A stretch of 19,113 nt of DNA. It comes from Chloroflexota bacterium. GTDB lineage: Bacteria; Chloroflexota; UBA6077; JACQUR01. How positions within the stretch are numbered: position 1 is the first letter of the stretch; the number at the start of each line of letters is the position of its first letter. This document shows, piece by piece, positions 1-6,582 of the stretch. The notes beneath the pieces were generated by a model. It saw only the letters and a list, made by a program, of their open reading frames with translations. It did no database searches and was not told where the DNA came from. The stretch is taken from NCBI GenBank assembly GCA_016210245.1, contig JACQUR010000129.1, forward strand, positions 1 to 19,113, read 5' to 3'. The position numbers were made by a program, and so were the translations under genes.

Positions 1-314
1 CCCCGGCCAGGGCTATCTGGAGCGGATGCGCCACCGCGCTCGCGTCGTCCGCGCCGCCAGCTCCAACTGGCTGATCGACACCGACAACTGGCCCAGCCCC
101 AGCCGCCGCGCCCTGCGCGAGTACCTGGCTGCCCAGCCCGGGCTGGGCAGCCCCTCCCTCTATGTACGTCACCCGCCTGCTCTGGAAGACCGACGACCAG
201 CCGCTGTGCGACGAGCCCCTGCAGGACGAGGACTACGCAGCCATCGTCGCCACCTGGGCGGCCTATCGTCTTCAGTGGGCGGAGGCAGCCTCACAGGGCC
301 GCGAGGGCATGTAG
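1..314 (+). pseudogene. Broken 3' end of an unrecognised gene (frameshift)
   Basis: Reading frame 2 is open from the window edge and gives a protein-like segment containing YLERMRHRARVV and SRRALREYLAAQPG. After about position 160 the better protein-like sequence moves to frame 3, from an ATG at 162 (MYVTRLLWKTDDQPL, then DYAAIVATWAAYRLQWAEAA) to TAG at 312-314. Frame 3 has an upstream stop near 72, so one intact gene cannot cover both parts. Either this is a frameshifted gene remnant or a short 50-residue gene begins at 162. No family is recognised. Its end overlaps by about 24 bases the convergent remains of the toxin gene on the minus strand, so the corner looks degraded. Confidence 0.35.
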
Positions 315-553
315 CGCATCGTTGATGATCTCGGCCGCGGTAATTGGCTCGATGAGCGCAAGCTTCTTGCGAGCAGCCCGGTCGCTGATGATGTCTCGAA
401 CACGCAGCGTGACGACGACGGCGGGGACGGTTACAGCGGCACGATGATCTCGAAGAGATCGAAGCAGTTCGCCACGACCTCAGCCCGATAGGCAGCTACC
501 CAGAAGGAGGTGTCGAGCACTGCTCGGGCCCGACCGCGGTGTGGCGTGCTCAG
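291..553 (-). pseudogene. Remnant of a PIN-like (DUF3368-type) toxin partner of the UPF0175 antitoxin
   Basis: Directly after the antitoxin the minus strand encodes AVLDTSFWVAAYRAEVVANC and then FDLFEIIVPL before a TAA at 431-433. The VLDTSFW start is typical of small PIN-like toxins paired with UPF0175 proteins. In another frame the minus strand continues with VTVPAVVVTLRVRDIISDRA and ARKKLALIEPITAAEIIN, ending with TGA at 291-293, which resembles the C-terminal end of the same kind of protein. The middle (roughly 80-100 residues in relatives, by recall) is missing, so an internal deletion is likely. The place where an ATGA overlap with the antitoxin stop would be expected reads CTGA (553-550), so the start codon may also be lost; a GTG at the VLD codon is another possible start. 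The assignment rests on motif recognition only. Confidence 0.55.
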
Positions 554-903
554 TCGCGTGCCTCGGCCAACTTGCTCGCCACAGCAGCCAGTTTCTCGTC
601 ACCCAACTGCTGCGCGAGGAACCCTAGCTCCGCTGCCAGCGTGGATGGCCCCTTGAGAAGCGTCACGCCCTTCTCGACGAGGACCTGAAGGAACTCCGCG
701 CGCGGGATGCCTGCGATCTCCGCGGCTTCCGAGGAGCTTCGGCCCTCGATGTAGGCCATGATGCCCCGCTCGAGCCGGAACTCCCTGAGACCCCGCAGGG
801 CTGCCCGCTTGAGCGCGGTCGCCTCCACCTCGCCAGTAAGCGAGACATACCGCTGCAGCTCGGCAGCCTCCGCTTCCGTAAGCCTGATGGACTTGGGCAG
901 CAT
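550..903 (-). CDS. UPF0175-family antitoxin-like protein
   Basis: A 117-residue protein. The N-terminal third (LPKSIRLTEAEAAELQRYVS) looks like a ribbon-helix-helix type DNA-binding segment. The middle carries the UPF0175 signature: EFRLERGIMAYIEGRSSSEA, then AEIAGIPRAEFLQVL and VEKGV, a predicted helix-turn-helix. The family usually acts as the DNA-binding antitoxin of a two-gene toxin-antitoxin operon. I chose ATG at 903 because GGAGG lies 4 bases upstream; a longer in-frame start at 1017 gives a low-complexity extension and has no such site. The tail (LAAELGFLAQQLGDEKLAAV) is longer than in minimal members. The downstream partner is decayed, so this may be an orphan antitoxin still able to bind DNA or neutralise related toxins. 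Confidence 0.7.
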   Translation of the reverse strand: MLPKSIRLTEAEAAELQRYVSLTGEVEATALKRAALRGLREFRLERGIMAYIEGRSSSEAAEIAGIPRAEFLQVLVEKGVTLLKGPSTLAAELGFLAQQLGDEKLAAVASKLAEARD

Positions 904-1148
904 GCCGCCTCCAGGTTCGCGCTGCTTCTCCGAGCATTGTAGAGCATCGATCAGCCGAGTCGCGCGGCGGTGTGCGGCAACGACTTCTGTTGGGCGTGAA
1001 CCTGGGAGGTCTGGCACGCAGACTGCAAGAGGAGCCAGTGCGTGGGAAGTACGCGCCAGGCGCGCAGGGGTGGTGGCAATCAGCCAGTGCTATTGCACTC
1101 GCTGATGCCAGGGGCGAGCACTCCTGCGAGCAGGGTCGACTCCTCTCA

Positions 1149-1194
1149 CACGAGAGAGGCTTCTGGGGAAACCCCCCGGGAGCCTCTCTCTGTG
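1149..1194. terminator. GC-rich hairpin, possible terminator or structured RNA
   Basis: GAGAGAGGCT (1152-1161) pairs exactly with AGCCTCTCTC (1181-1190). A GGGG/CCCC inner stem lies around an AAA loop, and the outer ACAC/GTGT pairs extend the stem with one bulged base. No U-tract follows on either strand, so a classical intrinsic terminator is not proven. Confidence 0.4.
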
Positions 1195-1271
1195 TCGATG
1201 GGCCTCGCCACGCCTCGGAGTTAGTATAAGTTGGCAATTACTCGGCTCTCTCCGCTCAGTACCCCGACACG

Positions 1272-1304
1272 ATGCTGGCTTCCAGCATGAGGACGGGCTA
1301 TGAT
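1272..1304 (+). promoter_or_regulatory. Candidate promoter with palindromic operator for the VWA gene
   Basis: TATGAT (1299-1304) is a plausible -10 element about 50 bases upstream of the ATG at 1353. No good -35 is present at 16-18 bases. A perfect 7-bp palindrome, ATGCTGG-CTT-CCAGCAT (1272-1288), covers the position where the -35 would be, which would suit a regulator-dependent promoter. This is inference from sequence only. Confidence 0.25.
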
Positions 1305-1352
1305 ACCGAATGATGATGCCCGCGCCCACTCCCGCCCTACCGGAGCCTCACC

Positions 1353-3194
1353 ATGAACCAGGGCTTCTTGCACACTAGCACCTTCCGCGCCGCGGTCGTG
1401 GGCCTGTTCGCCCTGGGGCTTGGGCTGTTCTTCCTCTTCGGCAGCAACCTCCTGCCTGGGGCCACCGTGCCGGTGGTCATGTGGACCTCCAGCGAGAAGA
1501 TGAACTACCTGCCGGAGATCATCCAGCGCTTCAACCAGGAGCGCCACACCGCCCACGAGCTGTTCCCCGATGGCTCTCGCGCCGCCATCGAGGTCCAGGC
1601 GCTGACGGTCAACTCCGGCACCATGTCGGAGCTGCTGATCGAGAAGCTGCGCGACGGCCTGGACTTCCCGTCCGAAGCCCCCGCCCCGCACCTGGCCTCG
1701 CCCAGCGTGGACCACTGGCTCTCGCGCGTGAACCAGGTCGCCGGAGTCCAGGTCTTCGACCTGGAGCACACCCGCGACCTGGCCCGCACGCCGGTGGTGA
1801 TCGCCATGTACGAGGAGATGGCCACGGCGATGGGCTGGCCCGGGCGGGAGTTGGGCTGGTCGGACATCATCGACCTGGCCACCGACCCTAAGGGCTGGGC
1901 GCGCTACCCGAACTCGAAGCTCGAGTGGGGTCAGAAGCCACTGCTGGCCTGGACCGATCCCTTCGTCAGCTCCACCGCTCGCACCGCCCTGTTCGCCGCC
2001 TACGTCGCGGCCGCGGGCAAGCCGGCCGAGGCGCTCACGGCGGAGGACGTGCGCAACCCCAACGTGCAGCAGTACCTCCGCCGCCTCCAGGGAGCGGTGG
2101 ACCACTACTTCCCGGAGACGCTCAAGCTCCAGAGCAAGCTCTTCCAGGGCCCGCGCTTCGTCCACTTCGCTCCGCTGGAGGAATATATGTTGCCCTGGAT
2201 GCGGCTGGGTAAAGTCAACGCCGAGTCGGCGCCCGGTGGCAAGGTGGAGGCGAAGCCGCTGGAGAAGCGGATGGTGGCCATCTATCCCAAGGAGGGCACC
2301 CTCTGGCACAACAACCCGGGCGGCATCCTCCAGAACGTGCCCTGGACCAGCCGCGAGCAGCAGCAGGCGGCCGAGGTGTTCGTGCAGTACCTGCTGCGCC
2401 CCGAAAACCAGCAGAAGGCCATGGAGTGGGGCTTCCGCCCGGCAATCGACCTGCCCTACGGCTCCTATCTGACCCCCCAGTACGGCATCGACCCGCGCCA
2501 GCCGAAGAAGCTGCTGGGGCGGATCGATCCGGCCGTGGCCGAGGCGATCATGGACTCCTGGGAGGACGTGAAGAAGCCGGGCGTGGTCGTGCTGGCGATG
2601 GACCTCTCCGGCTCCATGGCCGGCAAGAAGCTGGAGCAGGCGAAGGAGGGTGCCCGGCGCTTCCTCCAGAACATGCCGCCCCACAACCGCGTGGGCCTGG
2701 TGACCTTCTCGGACCGCATCCTGGACCAGGTGCCCATCGGCACGCTGGCCGAGAACAAGTTCCGCCTGGCCGAGGTGATCGACCGGGCGCGAGCCACGGG
2801 TGGGACCGCGCTCTACGACGCGCTCAAGACCGGGCTGGAGATGGTGGACGCGGACCCGAGCGCCGACCAGGCCATTCGGGGGGTGGTGCTGCTGACCGAT
2901 GGCGTGCGCACCTCCGGGCGGGTGCGGCTGAGCGACCTGCTGGAGCTGACCACCCGCGACGAGCGCCCGGTCGGCACGTTCGAGGGCACTGACAAGCAGG
3001 ACAAGCGCGGCCTGGTGGCGAATCGGCTGGTGCTGCCGCTCCGCCACGACGCCCACGTCTTCGCCGTAGCCTTTGGCGATGACGCCGACCTGGAGGTGCT
3101 GCGCCTGCTGGCCGAGGCGACCAACAGCACCTTCAACCGCGCGACCGACAAGGACCTGGCCGACGTGCTCGAACGCTTCGGCAAGTACTTTTAG
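1353..3194 (+). CDS. Membrane-anchored substrate-binding protein with C-terminal VWA domain
   Basis: A 613-residue protein. Residues about 12-33 form one hydrophobic segment (signal anchor or uncleaved signal peptide). Residues about 38-390 resemble an extracellular solute-binding protein of ABC-transporter type (VPVVMWTSSEKMNYLPEIIQ, later EVFVQYLLRPENQQKAMEWG). Residues about 410-610 are a von Willebrand A domain with an intact metal site: DLSGS at 417-421, the TGGT threonine at 485 and LLTDG with Asp516. No permease or ATPase genes follow, so this is more likely a surface binding or complex-assembly protein than a transporter subunit. The ATG has a GGAG 7 bases upstream. Its stop codon touches the first base of a heptamer repeat, and a small two-helix membrane protein gene follows, probably in the same transcript. 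The ligand is unknown. Confidence 0.85.
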   Translation: MNQGFLHTSTFRAAVVGLFALGLGLFFLFGSNLLPGATVPVVMWTSSEKMNYLPEIIQRFNQERHTAHELFPDGSRAAIEVQALTVNSGTMSELLIEKLRDGLDFPSEAPAPHLASPSVDHWLSRVNQVAGVQVFDLEHTRDLARTPVVIAMYEEMATAMGWPGRELGWSDIIDLATDPKGWARYPNSKLEWGQKPLLAWTDPFVSSTARTALFAAYVAAAGKPAEALTAEDVRNPNVQQYLRRLQGAVDHYFPETLKLQSKLFQGPRFVHFAPLEEYMLPWMRLGKVNAESAPGGKVEAKPLEKRMVAIYPKEGTLWHNNPGGILQNVPWTSREQQQAAEVFVQYLLRPENQQKAMEWGFRPAIDLPYGSYLTPQYGIDPRQPKKLLGRIDPAVAEAIMDSWEDVKKPGVVVLAMDLSGSMAGKKLEQAKEGARRFLQNMPPHNRVGLVTFSDRILDQVPIGTLAENKFRLAEVIDRARATGGTALYDALKTGLEMVDADPSADQAIRGVVLLTDGVRTSGRVRLSDLLELTTRDERPVGTFEGTDKQDKRGLVANRLVLPLRHDAHVFAVAFGDDADLEVLRLLAEATNSTFNRATDKDLADVLERFGKYF

Positions 3195-3275
3195 AGTGCA
3201 GATTTGGGATTTGAGATTTGAGATTGTAGAGTGCAGATTGAACAATCTGCACTCTGCAATCTCAAATCTCAAATC
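3194..3275. repeat. Palindromic heptamer array A (GAGTGCA / GATTTGA)
   Basis: Reading in steps of seven from 3194 gives GAGTGCA, GATTTGG, GATTTGA, GATTTGA, GATTGTA, GAGTGCA, GATT. After a 4-base loop (3240-3243) the inverted copy follows. Arms 3208-3239 and 3244-3275 are 32 bases each with a single T/C difference that still allows a G-U pair. The array starts at the last base of the VWA gene's stop codon and ends just before the ribosome-binding site of the next gene. Confidence 0.9.
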
Positions 3276-3291
3276 GGTGGGGGGGAACCTG

Positions 3292-3978
3292 GTGGGTAGC
3301 CGTCGTAGCGCTTCAGACAGCCGTCCTGGCTACCTCCGCCCGCCCGCTACGCTGGTGGGTGGGCTGGGGCTGGCCGCGACCGTGGCCGTGCTGGTGCTGC
3401 CGCCCCTGAGCGCCTACGCTCCGGCCTGGTACCTGCTGCTGGGGCTCACCCTGGTCTGCTACGTCCTGCTGGCCGCCAGCCAGAGCCGCCGGCCGCCGCC
3501 GGCCCTGCCCCGGGTGAAGGATCCCGACCTGGACACCGTGCTGCGCTTGCGGCGCGAGATGGCCGCCCGCCTGGCGAGCGCGCCCGCCGAAAGCTACCTG
3601 ACCCACGGCTTGTCGAGCTTGCTGGACCAACTGGACCGCGAACTGATCCCCAGCCTGGCCACCCTGGTCGCCAGGCGCCAGGAGTTGGGCCGCCGCCTGG
3701 CGGAGTACGCCGACGCGCGGCGGGGGACGCTTCGGCCGGACGAGGCCACCCTGGCCAGACTGCACGCGATCTACCAGCGCCAGAACCAGGCCGTGCGCGA
3801 GGTGGTCCAGCAGGTGGTCAACATGGACGCCGCCCTGCTCGGGCTGATCGAGGAGGGCGACCAGGCCCGCATCGCCAGCCAGGTCCAGGACTGGGCCCAG
3901 GAGATCCAGGTGCGCTGGCAGAGCGTGGCCGAAGTGCTGGGCGCCGAGGAACCGGGCTCGGTGGCGAGTGGTCCATAG
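3292..3978 (+). CDS. Two-helix membrane protein with long helical cytoplasmic tail, unknown function
   Basis: A 228-residue protein. I do not recognise a named family. Two adjacent hydrophobic segments (LVGGLGLAATVAVLVLPPLS and PAWYLLLGLTLVCYVLLAAS, about residues 22-62) form a hairpin in the membrane. The rest is charged, strongly helical and probably coiled coil, with few cysteines or glycines. GTG at 3292 is chosen because a run of Gs lies 5-10 bases upstream; a GTG at 3277 is possible but overlaps the repeat. It follows the VWA protein gene in the same direction, so it may be its membrane partner. The last residues (SVASGP) and the stop codon are encoded by the left arm of a perfect hairpin, so the C-terminus looks repeat-derived. 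Confidence 0.65.
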   Translation: MGSRRSASDSRPGYLRPPATLVGGLGLAATVAVLVLPPLSAYAPAWYLLLGLTLVCYVLLAASQSRRPPPALPRVKDPDLDTVLRLRREMAARLASAPAESYLTHGLSSLLDQLDRELIPSLATLVARRQELGRRLAEYADARRGTLRPDEATLARLHAIYQRQNQAVREVVQQVVNMDAALLGLIEEGDQARIASQVQDWAQEIQVRWQSVAEVLGAEEPGSVASGP

Positions 3979-4016
3979 GGGCGCACGGACGTGCGCCCCT
4001 ATGGACCACTCGCCAC
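3961..4016. terminator. Perfect 26-bp palindrome between convergent genes
   Basis: Left arm 3961-3986, loop GGAC (3987-3990), right arm 3991-4016, with every base paired. The outer part consists of two heptamers (GTGGCGA, GTGGTCC) of the same family as the array at 8192-8300. The inner part, ATAGGGGCGCAC, resembles the hairpin at 17719. The stop of the upstream plus-strand gene (TAG 3976-3978) is inside the left arm, and the bfr stop (4018-4016) touches the end of the right arm. The placement suits a bidirectional terminator, although no U-tract follows. Confidence 0.75.
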
Positions 4017-4486
4017 TAATCCCGGAGCTGCTCGCTCAGGTAGTGCTCCAGCCCGATCTGCTTGATCGCCTCGAGCTGGGTTTCCACCCAGTTGACGTGC
4101 CCCTCCTCGTCTCTGACCATCTCTTCCAGGATATTGCGGGTGGTGAAGTCCTCCACTCTGGCGCAGTGGGCGATCGCCTGAGTGAGGGTGCTGACCTGGT
4201 TCCGCTCCAGGTCCAGGGCGAGCTGCAGATGTTCCTGCACGTTCTCGCCCACCTGCACCGTGCCCAGCCGCTGCAGGTTGGGCACGCCCTCGAGGTAGAG
4301 GATGTGCTCGACCAGGTGCTCCGCGTCCTTCATCTCGTCGGTACTCAGGTCGCGCAGCTTGTGGTGCAGCCGCTCGTAGCCCCAGTTCTCGCACATCTTG
4401 GCCTGGACGAAGTACTGGTTGATCGCGGTCAACTCGTTGGTCAGAATGTCGTTCAGAAAGTCGACGACGCCTTGCTTCGCCTTCAC
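4016..4486 (-). CDS. bfr: Bacterioferritin
   Basis: A 156-residue protein of normal length for bacterioferritin, which forms a 24-subunit cage that oxidises and stores iron and binds haem between subunits. Visible residues, in standard numbering, are Glu18, Glu51, Met52 (haem ligand), Glu94, Glu127 and His130, with Tyr25 near the centre. Position 54, a histidine ferroxidase ligand in E. coli Bfr, is aspartate here (DEMKDAEH). The GTG start at 4486 is supported by a GAGGAG about 9 bases upstream. It lies 140 bases downstream of bfd on the same strand, probably in one transcript. The palindrome at 3961-4016 is at its 3' end. Confidence 0.93.
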   Translation of the reverse strand: MKAKQGVVDFLNDILTNELTAINQYFVQAKMCENWGYERLHHKLRDLSTDEMKDAEHLVEHILYLEGVPNLQRLGTVQVGENVQEHLQLALDLERNQVSTLTQAIAHCARVEDFTTRNILEEMVRDEEGHVNWVETQLEAIKQIGLEHYLSEQLRD

Positions 4487-4626
4487 GGTTGCCGTCTCCT
4501 CAAGAAGTTAAGTCCAGCATACTCCATGGCGCGGCGCGCTAGAAGGTGCGCCGCGCCTGGAACGTGGCGGCCGACCTGCAACGAGACCGGGCGCGAGGCG
4601 CGAGGCGCCGAGCGCGCGAGGTGCCG

Positions 4627-4830
4627 CTAGGCCACTGGCTTGGGAGCTATCCTGGTCCGCTGGCCGGTCGCCAGGTCCACAAGGCGGTCGATATTGCGGG
4701 CGCAACGCCCGCAGCAGTCATCCTCGTCCAGCCCCAGCACGGTGATCAGGACCTCCGGCGCCGTGCTCCCCAGGCGGCCCAGCCGCTGGACGTCCGCCTC
4801 GGTCAGGCCCTTGCACAGACACACGTACAT
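4627..4830 (-). CDS. bfd: Bacterioferritin-associated ferredoxin
   Basis: A 67-residue protein starting MYVCLCKGLTEADVQRL, the form typical of Bfd and BFD-type [2Fe-2S] domains. The four expected cluster ligands are Cys4, Cys6, Cys40 and Cys43 (CCGRCARN); Cys39 is an extra cysteine beside the motif. Bfd binds bacterioferritin and passes electrons to its haem so that stored ferric iron is reduced and released. The ATG at 4830 has GGGAGGAG about 10 bases upstream. The gene lies first in the pair with bfr and behind a good promoter (4879-4907), so both proteins are probably made together. The C-terminal 20 residues are positively charged and variable. Confidence 0.88.
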   Translation of the reverse strand: MYVCLCKGLTEADVQRLGRLGSTAPEVLITVLGLDEDDCCGRCARNIDRLVDLATGQRTRIAPKPVA

Positions 4831-4878
4831 GCACGTAGACTCCTCCCAATGGACTCAGGGCTGCTCAACTCTCGCCCA

Positions 4879-4907
4879 ATCATACTCTGCGCTAATGCGG
4901 TTGGCAA
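4879..4907 (-). promoter_or_regulatory. Sigma-70-type promoter for bfd-bfr
   Basis: On the minus strand, TTGCCA (4907-4902) is followed by a 17-base spacer and TATGAT (4884-4879). The expected transcription start is near 4872, giving a leader of about 40 bases that contains the bfd ribosome-binding site. No clear Fur-type palindrome is visible around it. Confidence 0.6.
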
Positions 4908-4970
4908 GGGGAGGCTCATGAGATTCCTTAGTAGAGGCTAATACCTACCTGGTCGAGCTAGCCCGTCCAG

Positions 4971-5022
4971 TTGGAGGTTGGAGGTTGAAGGAGGACGCCT
5001 CCAACCTCCAACCTCCAACCTC
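4971..5022. repeat. Palindromic heptamer array C (TTGGAGG / CCTCCAA)
   Basis: TTGGAGG, TTGGAGG, TTGAAGG (4971-4991), then a short loop, then three copies of CCTCCAA plus CCTC (4998-5022). The arms share an 18-base complementary core. The array ends two bases before the stop codon of the adenylate cyclase gene, on that gene's 3' side. Confidence 0.85.
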
Positions 5023-5024
5023 AC

Positions 5025-6494
5025 TCAGGCGAGCGTGAAGGCCGCGATCGACGCGGTCTTGCCGCGCACCCGGATGTCCCCCAGCGCCCGGAGCGCGAAC
5101 TCCGTGCGGGCGAGCCGCGCCGAGGTCTCGCCAGTCAGCACGCAATCGACGTCGAACCGCTTGCACACGCCCTCGAGCCTGGCCGCGGTGTTCACCACAT
5201 CGCCAATGGCCGTGTAGTCGGAGCGCTCGGGCAGCCCCACCGACCCCAGCACGACGACCCCCGTGTGCATGCCCACACCGAACTTGATGGGCGGCTGTGC
5301 GCGAGCGGTCCGCTCGTTGTTCAGGGTCTGCATCGCCTTCCGCATGTGCAGCACCGCGCGGGCGGCCGGCACCGCGCCATCGGAGGGGTCGTCGAGCACG
5401 CCGAAGACGGCCATGAGGCCATCGCCCAGGAACTTGTCCAGCATGCCCCCGTGCGTCAGCACGCACCGAGCCAGCGCGCCCAGGTACGCGTTCAGCAGCT
5501 CGACCACCGCTTCTGCCGGTAGCATCTCGGCCAGCGGGGTCATGTCGCGCAGGTCGGCGAAGAGGACGGTCACGACGCGCCGCTCGCCCGCCAGTCGGAG
5601 TGGGTCTCCAGAGAGGACGCGCTCGACCACGGTCGCTGGGAGGAACCGCTCCAGGCCACGCCGCCGGTCCAGCTCGACGAAGGTTGCCCCCAGGGCGAGC
5701 ACGACCGCGGCCAGCATCAGCCCGTGGTATTCCCACCAGGCGAGCGTCCAGAGCGGGGCGAGCGTCATGGCCGCCTGCGCTCCCGCCAGCAGCAGGAAGG
5801 CGACGACCAGCGCCGTGTGCGTCGGAAGACGCGCCGCCGCAGAGGCGAGCGTCTGGCGCCAGGTGGCGAAGCCCAGGAGGAGCACGGTGGCGATCGCGAG
5901 GCCGTAGGAAACCGGTGGGCTGCTCAGCGGGAGGCCGGCGAGGAGCGCTGGCATCCAGATGCCGATGACGGCATAGCCGAGCAGCGCGCCGGCCACGGCG
6001 ACGAAGACAGTGCTGGGATGGAGCGGGAGGCGCTGCGCGAAGCCGGCGGGAAGCCGCGCGTAGCGCGCGCTAAAGAAGAGCGCGGGTACGAACAGACTCA
6101 GGTACGCCGAGAGGCCGGTCAGCCTTCCGTACTGTTCGGCCTGATCCTTCAGCAGCACCCCCGGCGTCACGATGGCATGCACGGCAAAGAGCCCGGCCAT
6201 GCTCATGAATCCCAGGGCCAGCAAGAACATCCCGCCCTGCCCGGTCTGCAGCGCCGTGCGCGCCAGCACGACCGCCACGGCGAGCGCCAGCGCCGACACG
6301 TTGCTGACGATCGTGGAGTGCTCGAGCGGCGCCCGGAGCTCGAGGTTCTGCTGCGGGTGAGCGAGCAGCCAGGAGAGCGCGACAACTGCCAGTGCCGGCA
6401 GCACCAGGGCGAACGGAAGCCATCGAAGGAGGGGGCGGCCAACCGCACGCTTCGCCATGCTTGCTGGAGGTTCGGAGACCCTGGACGCTCGCAT
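5025..6494 (-). CDS. Membrane class III adenylate cyclase
   Basis: About 489 residues. The N-terminal half holds roughly eight hydrophobic segments (from LLRWLPFALVLPALAVVALS to LMLAAVVLALGATF). The C-terminal half is one class III nucleotide cyclase domain starting at RRVVTVLFADLRDMT. Metal ligands are Asp314 and Asp358; Lys354 (DKFLGDG) and Thr428 (DYTAIGD) are at the purine-specificity positions; Asn435 and Arg439 (VVNTAARLE) are the transition-state residues. Lys plus Thr is the class IIIb pattern, expected to use ATP and often bicarbonate-stimulated in studied members. Starts at 6494 (AGGGA upstream) and 6458 (MAKRAVGR) are both possible; extension to 6578 would cross the promoter area. 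It would act as a homodimer making cAMP at the inner membrane in response to an unknown signal. Confidence 0.88.
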   Translation of the reverse strand: MRASRVSEPPASMAKRAVGRPLLRWLPFALVLPALAVVALSWLLAHPQQNLELRAPLEHSTIVSNVSALALAVAVVLARTALQTGQGGMFLLALGFMSMAGLFAVHAIVTPGVLLKDQAEQYGRLTGLSAYLSLFVPALFFSARYARLPAGFAQRLPLHPSTVFVAVAGALLGYAVIGIWMPALLAGLPLSSPPVSYGLAIATVLLLGFATWRQTLASAAARLPTHTALVVAFLLLAGAQAAMTLAPLWTLAWWEYHGLMLAAVVLALGATFVELDRRRGLERFLPATVVERVLSGDPLRLAGERRVVTVLFADLRDMTPLAEMLPAEAVVELLNAYLGALARCVLTHGGMLDKFLGDGLMAVFGVLDDPSDGAVPAARAVLHMRKAMQTLNNERTARAQPPIKFGVGMHTGVVVLGSVGLPERSDYTAIGDVVNTAARLEGVCKRFDVDCVLTGETSARLARTEFALRALGDIRVRGKTASIAAFTLA

Positions 6495-6504
6495 TCGCTT
6501 TCTA

Positions 6505-6534
6505 ATCCCTGACCTGTTCGACGTAGTATACAAT
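6505..6534. promoter_or_regulatory. Divergent promoter candidate between cyclase and amidase genes
   Basis: The short AT-rich island TAGTATACAAT (6524-6534) is unusual in this GC-rich stretch. It offers TACAAT or TATACA to the plus strand (amidase) and TATACT to the minus strand (cyclase). Matching -35 elements are poor in both directions, so use in either direction is uncertain. Confidence 0.3.
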
Positions 6535-6582
6535 GCACCAGGCTCGACCCCACGGATCTGGGAATGAGGAGGAGGCACGAAC

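Larger units (their letters stand above)
904..1352. other. Intergenic region, no gene seen
   Basis: About 450 bases between divergent genes. Open frames here overlap one another on both strands and lack protein-like composition. The stretch holds one strong hairpin (1149-1194) and a small perfect palindrome near a possible -10 element upstream of the VWA gene. I see no riboswitch consensus that I can name. Confidence 0.6.

Noticed and set aside
1100..1200. Riboswitch or T-box leader before the VWA gene
   Set aside because: A good hairpin exists but I could not match any conserved riboswitch core, and the start codon is 150 bases away.
1221..3272. 683-codon minus-strand frame opposite the VWA gene
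   Set aside because: The plus strand has clear SBP and VWA motifs; the antisense frame has no motif and a GC-driven composition.
3073..3291. Start of the two-helix membrane protein at 3073
   Set aside because: This part overlaps the VWA coding region in another frame and the repeat array; its translation is not protein-like.
6495..6578. N-terminal extension of the adenylate cyclase to 6578
   Set aside because: It crosses the AT-rich promoter area shared with the amidase gene and lacks a ribosome-binding site.
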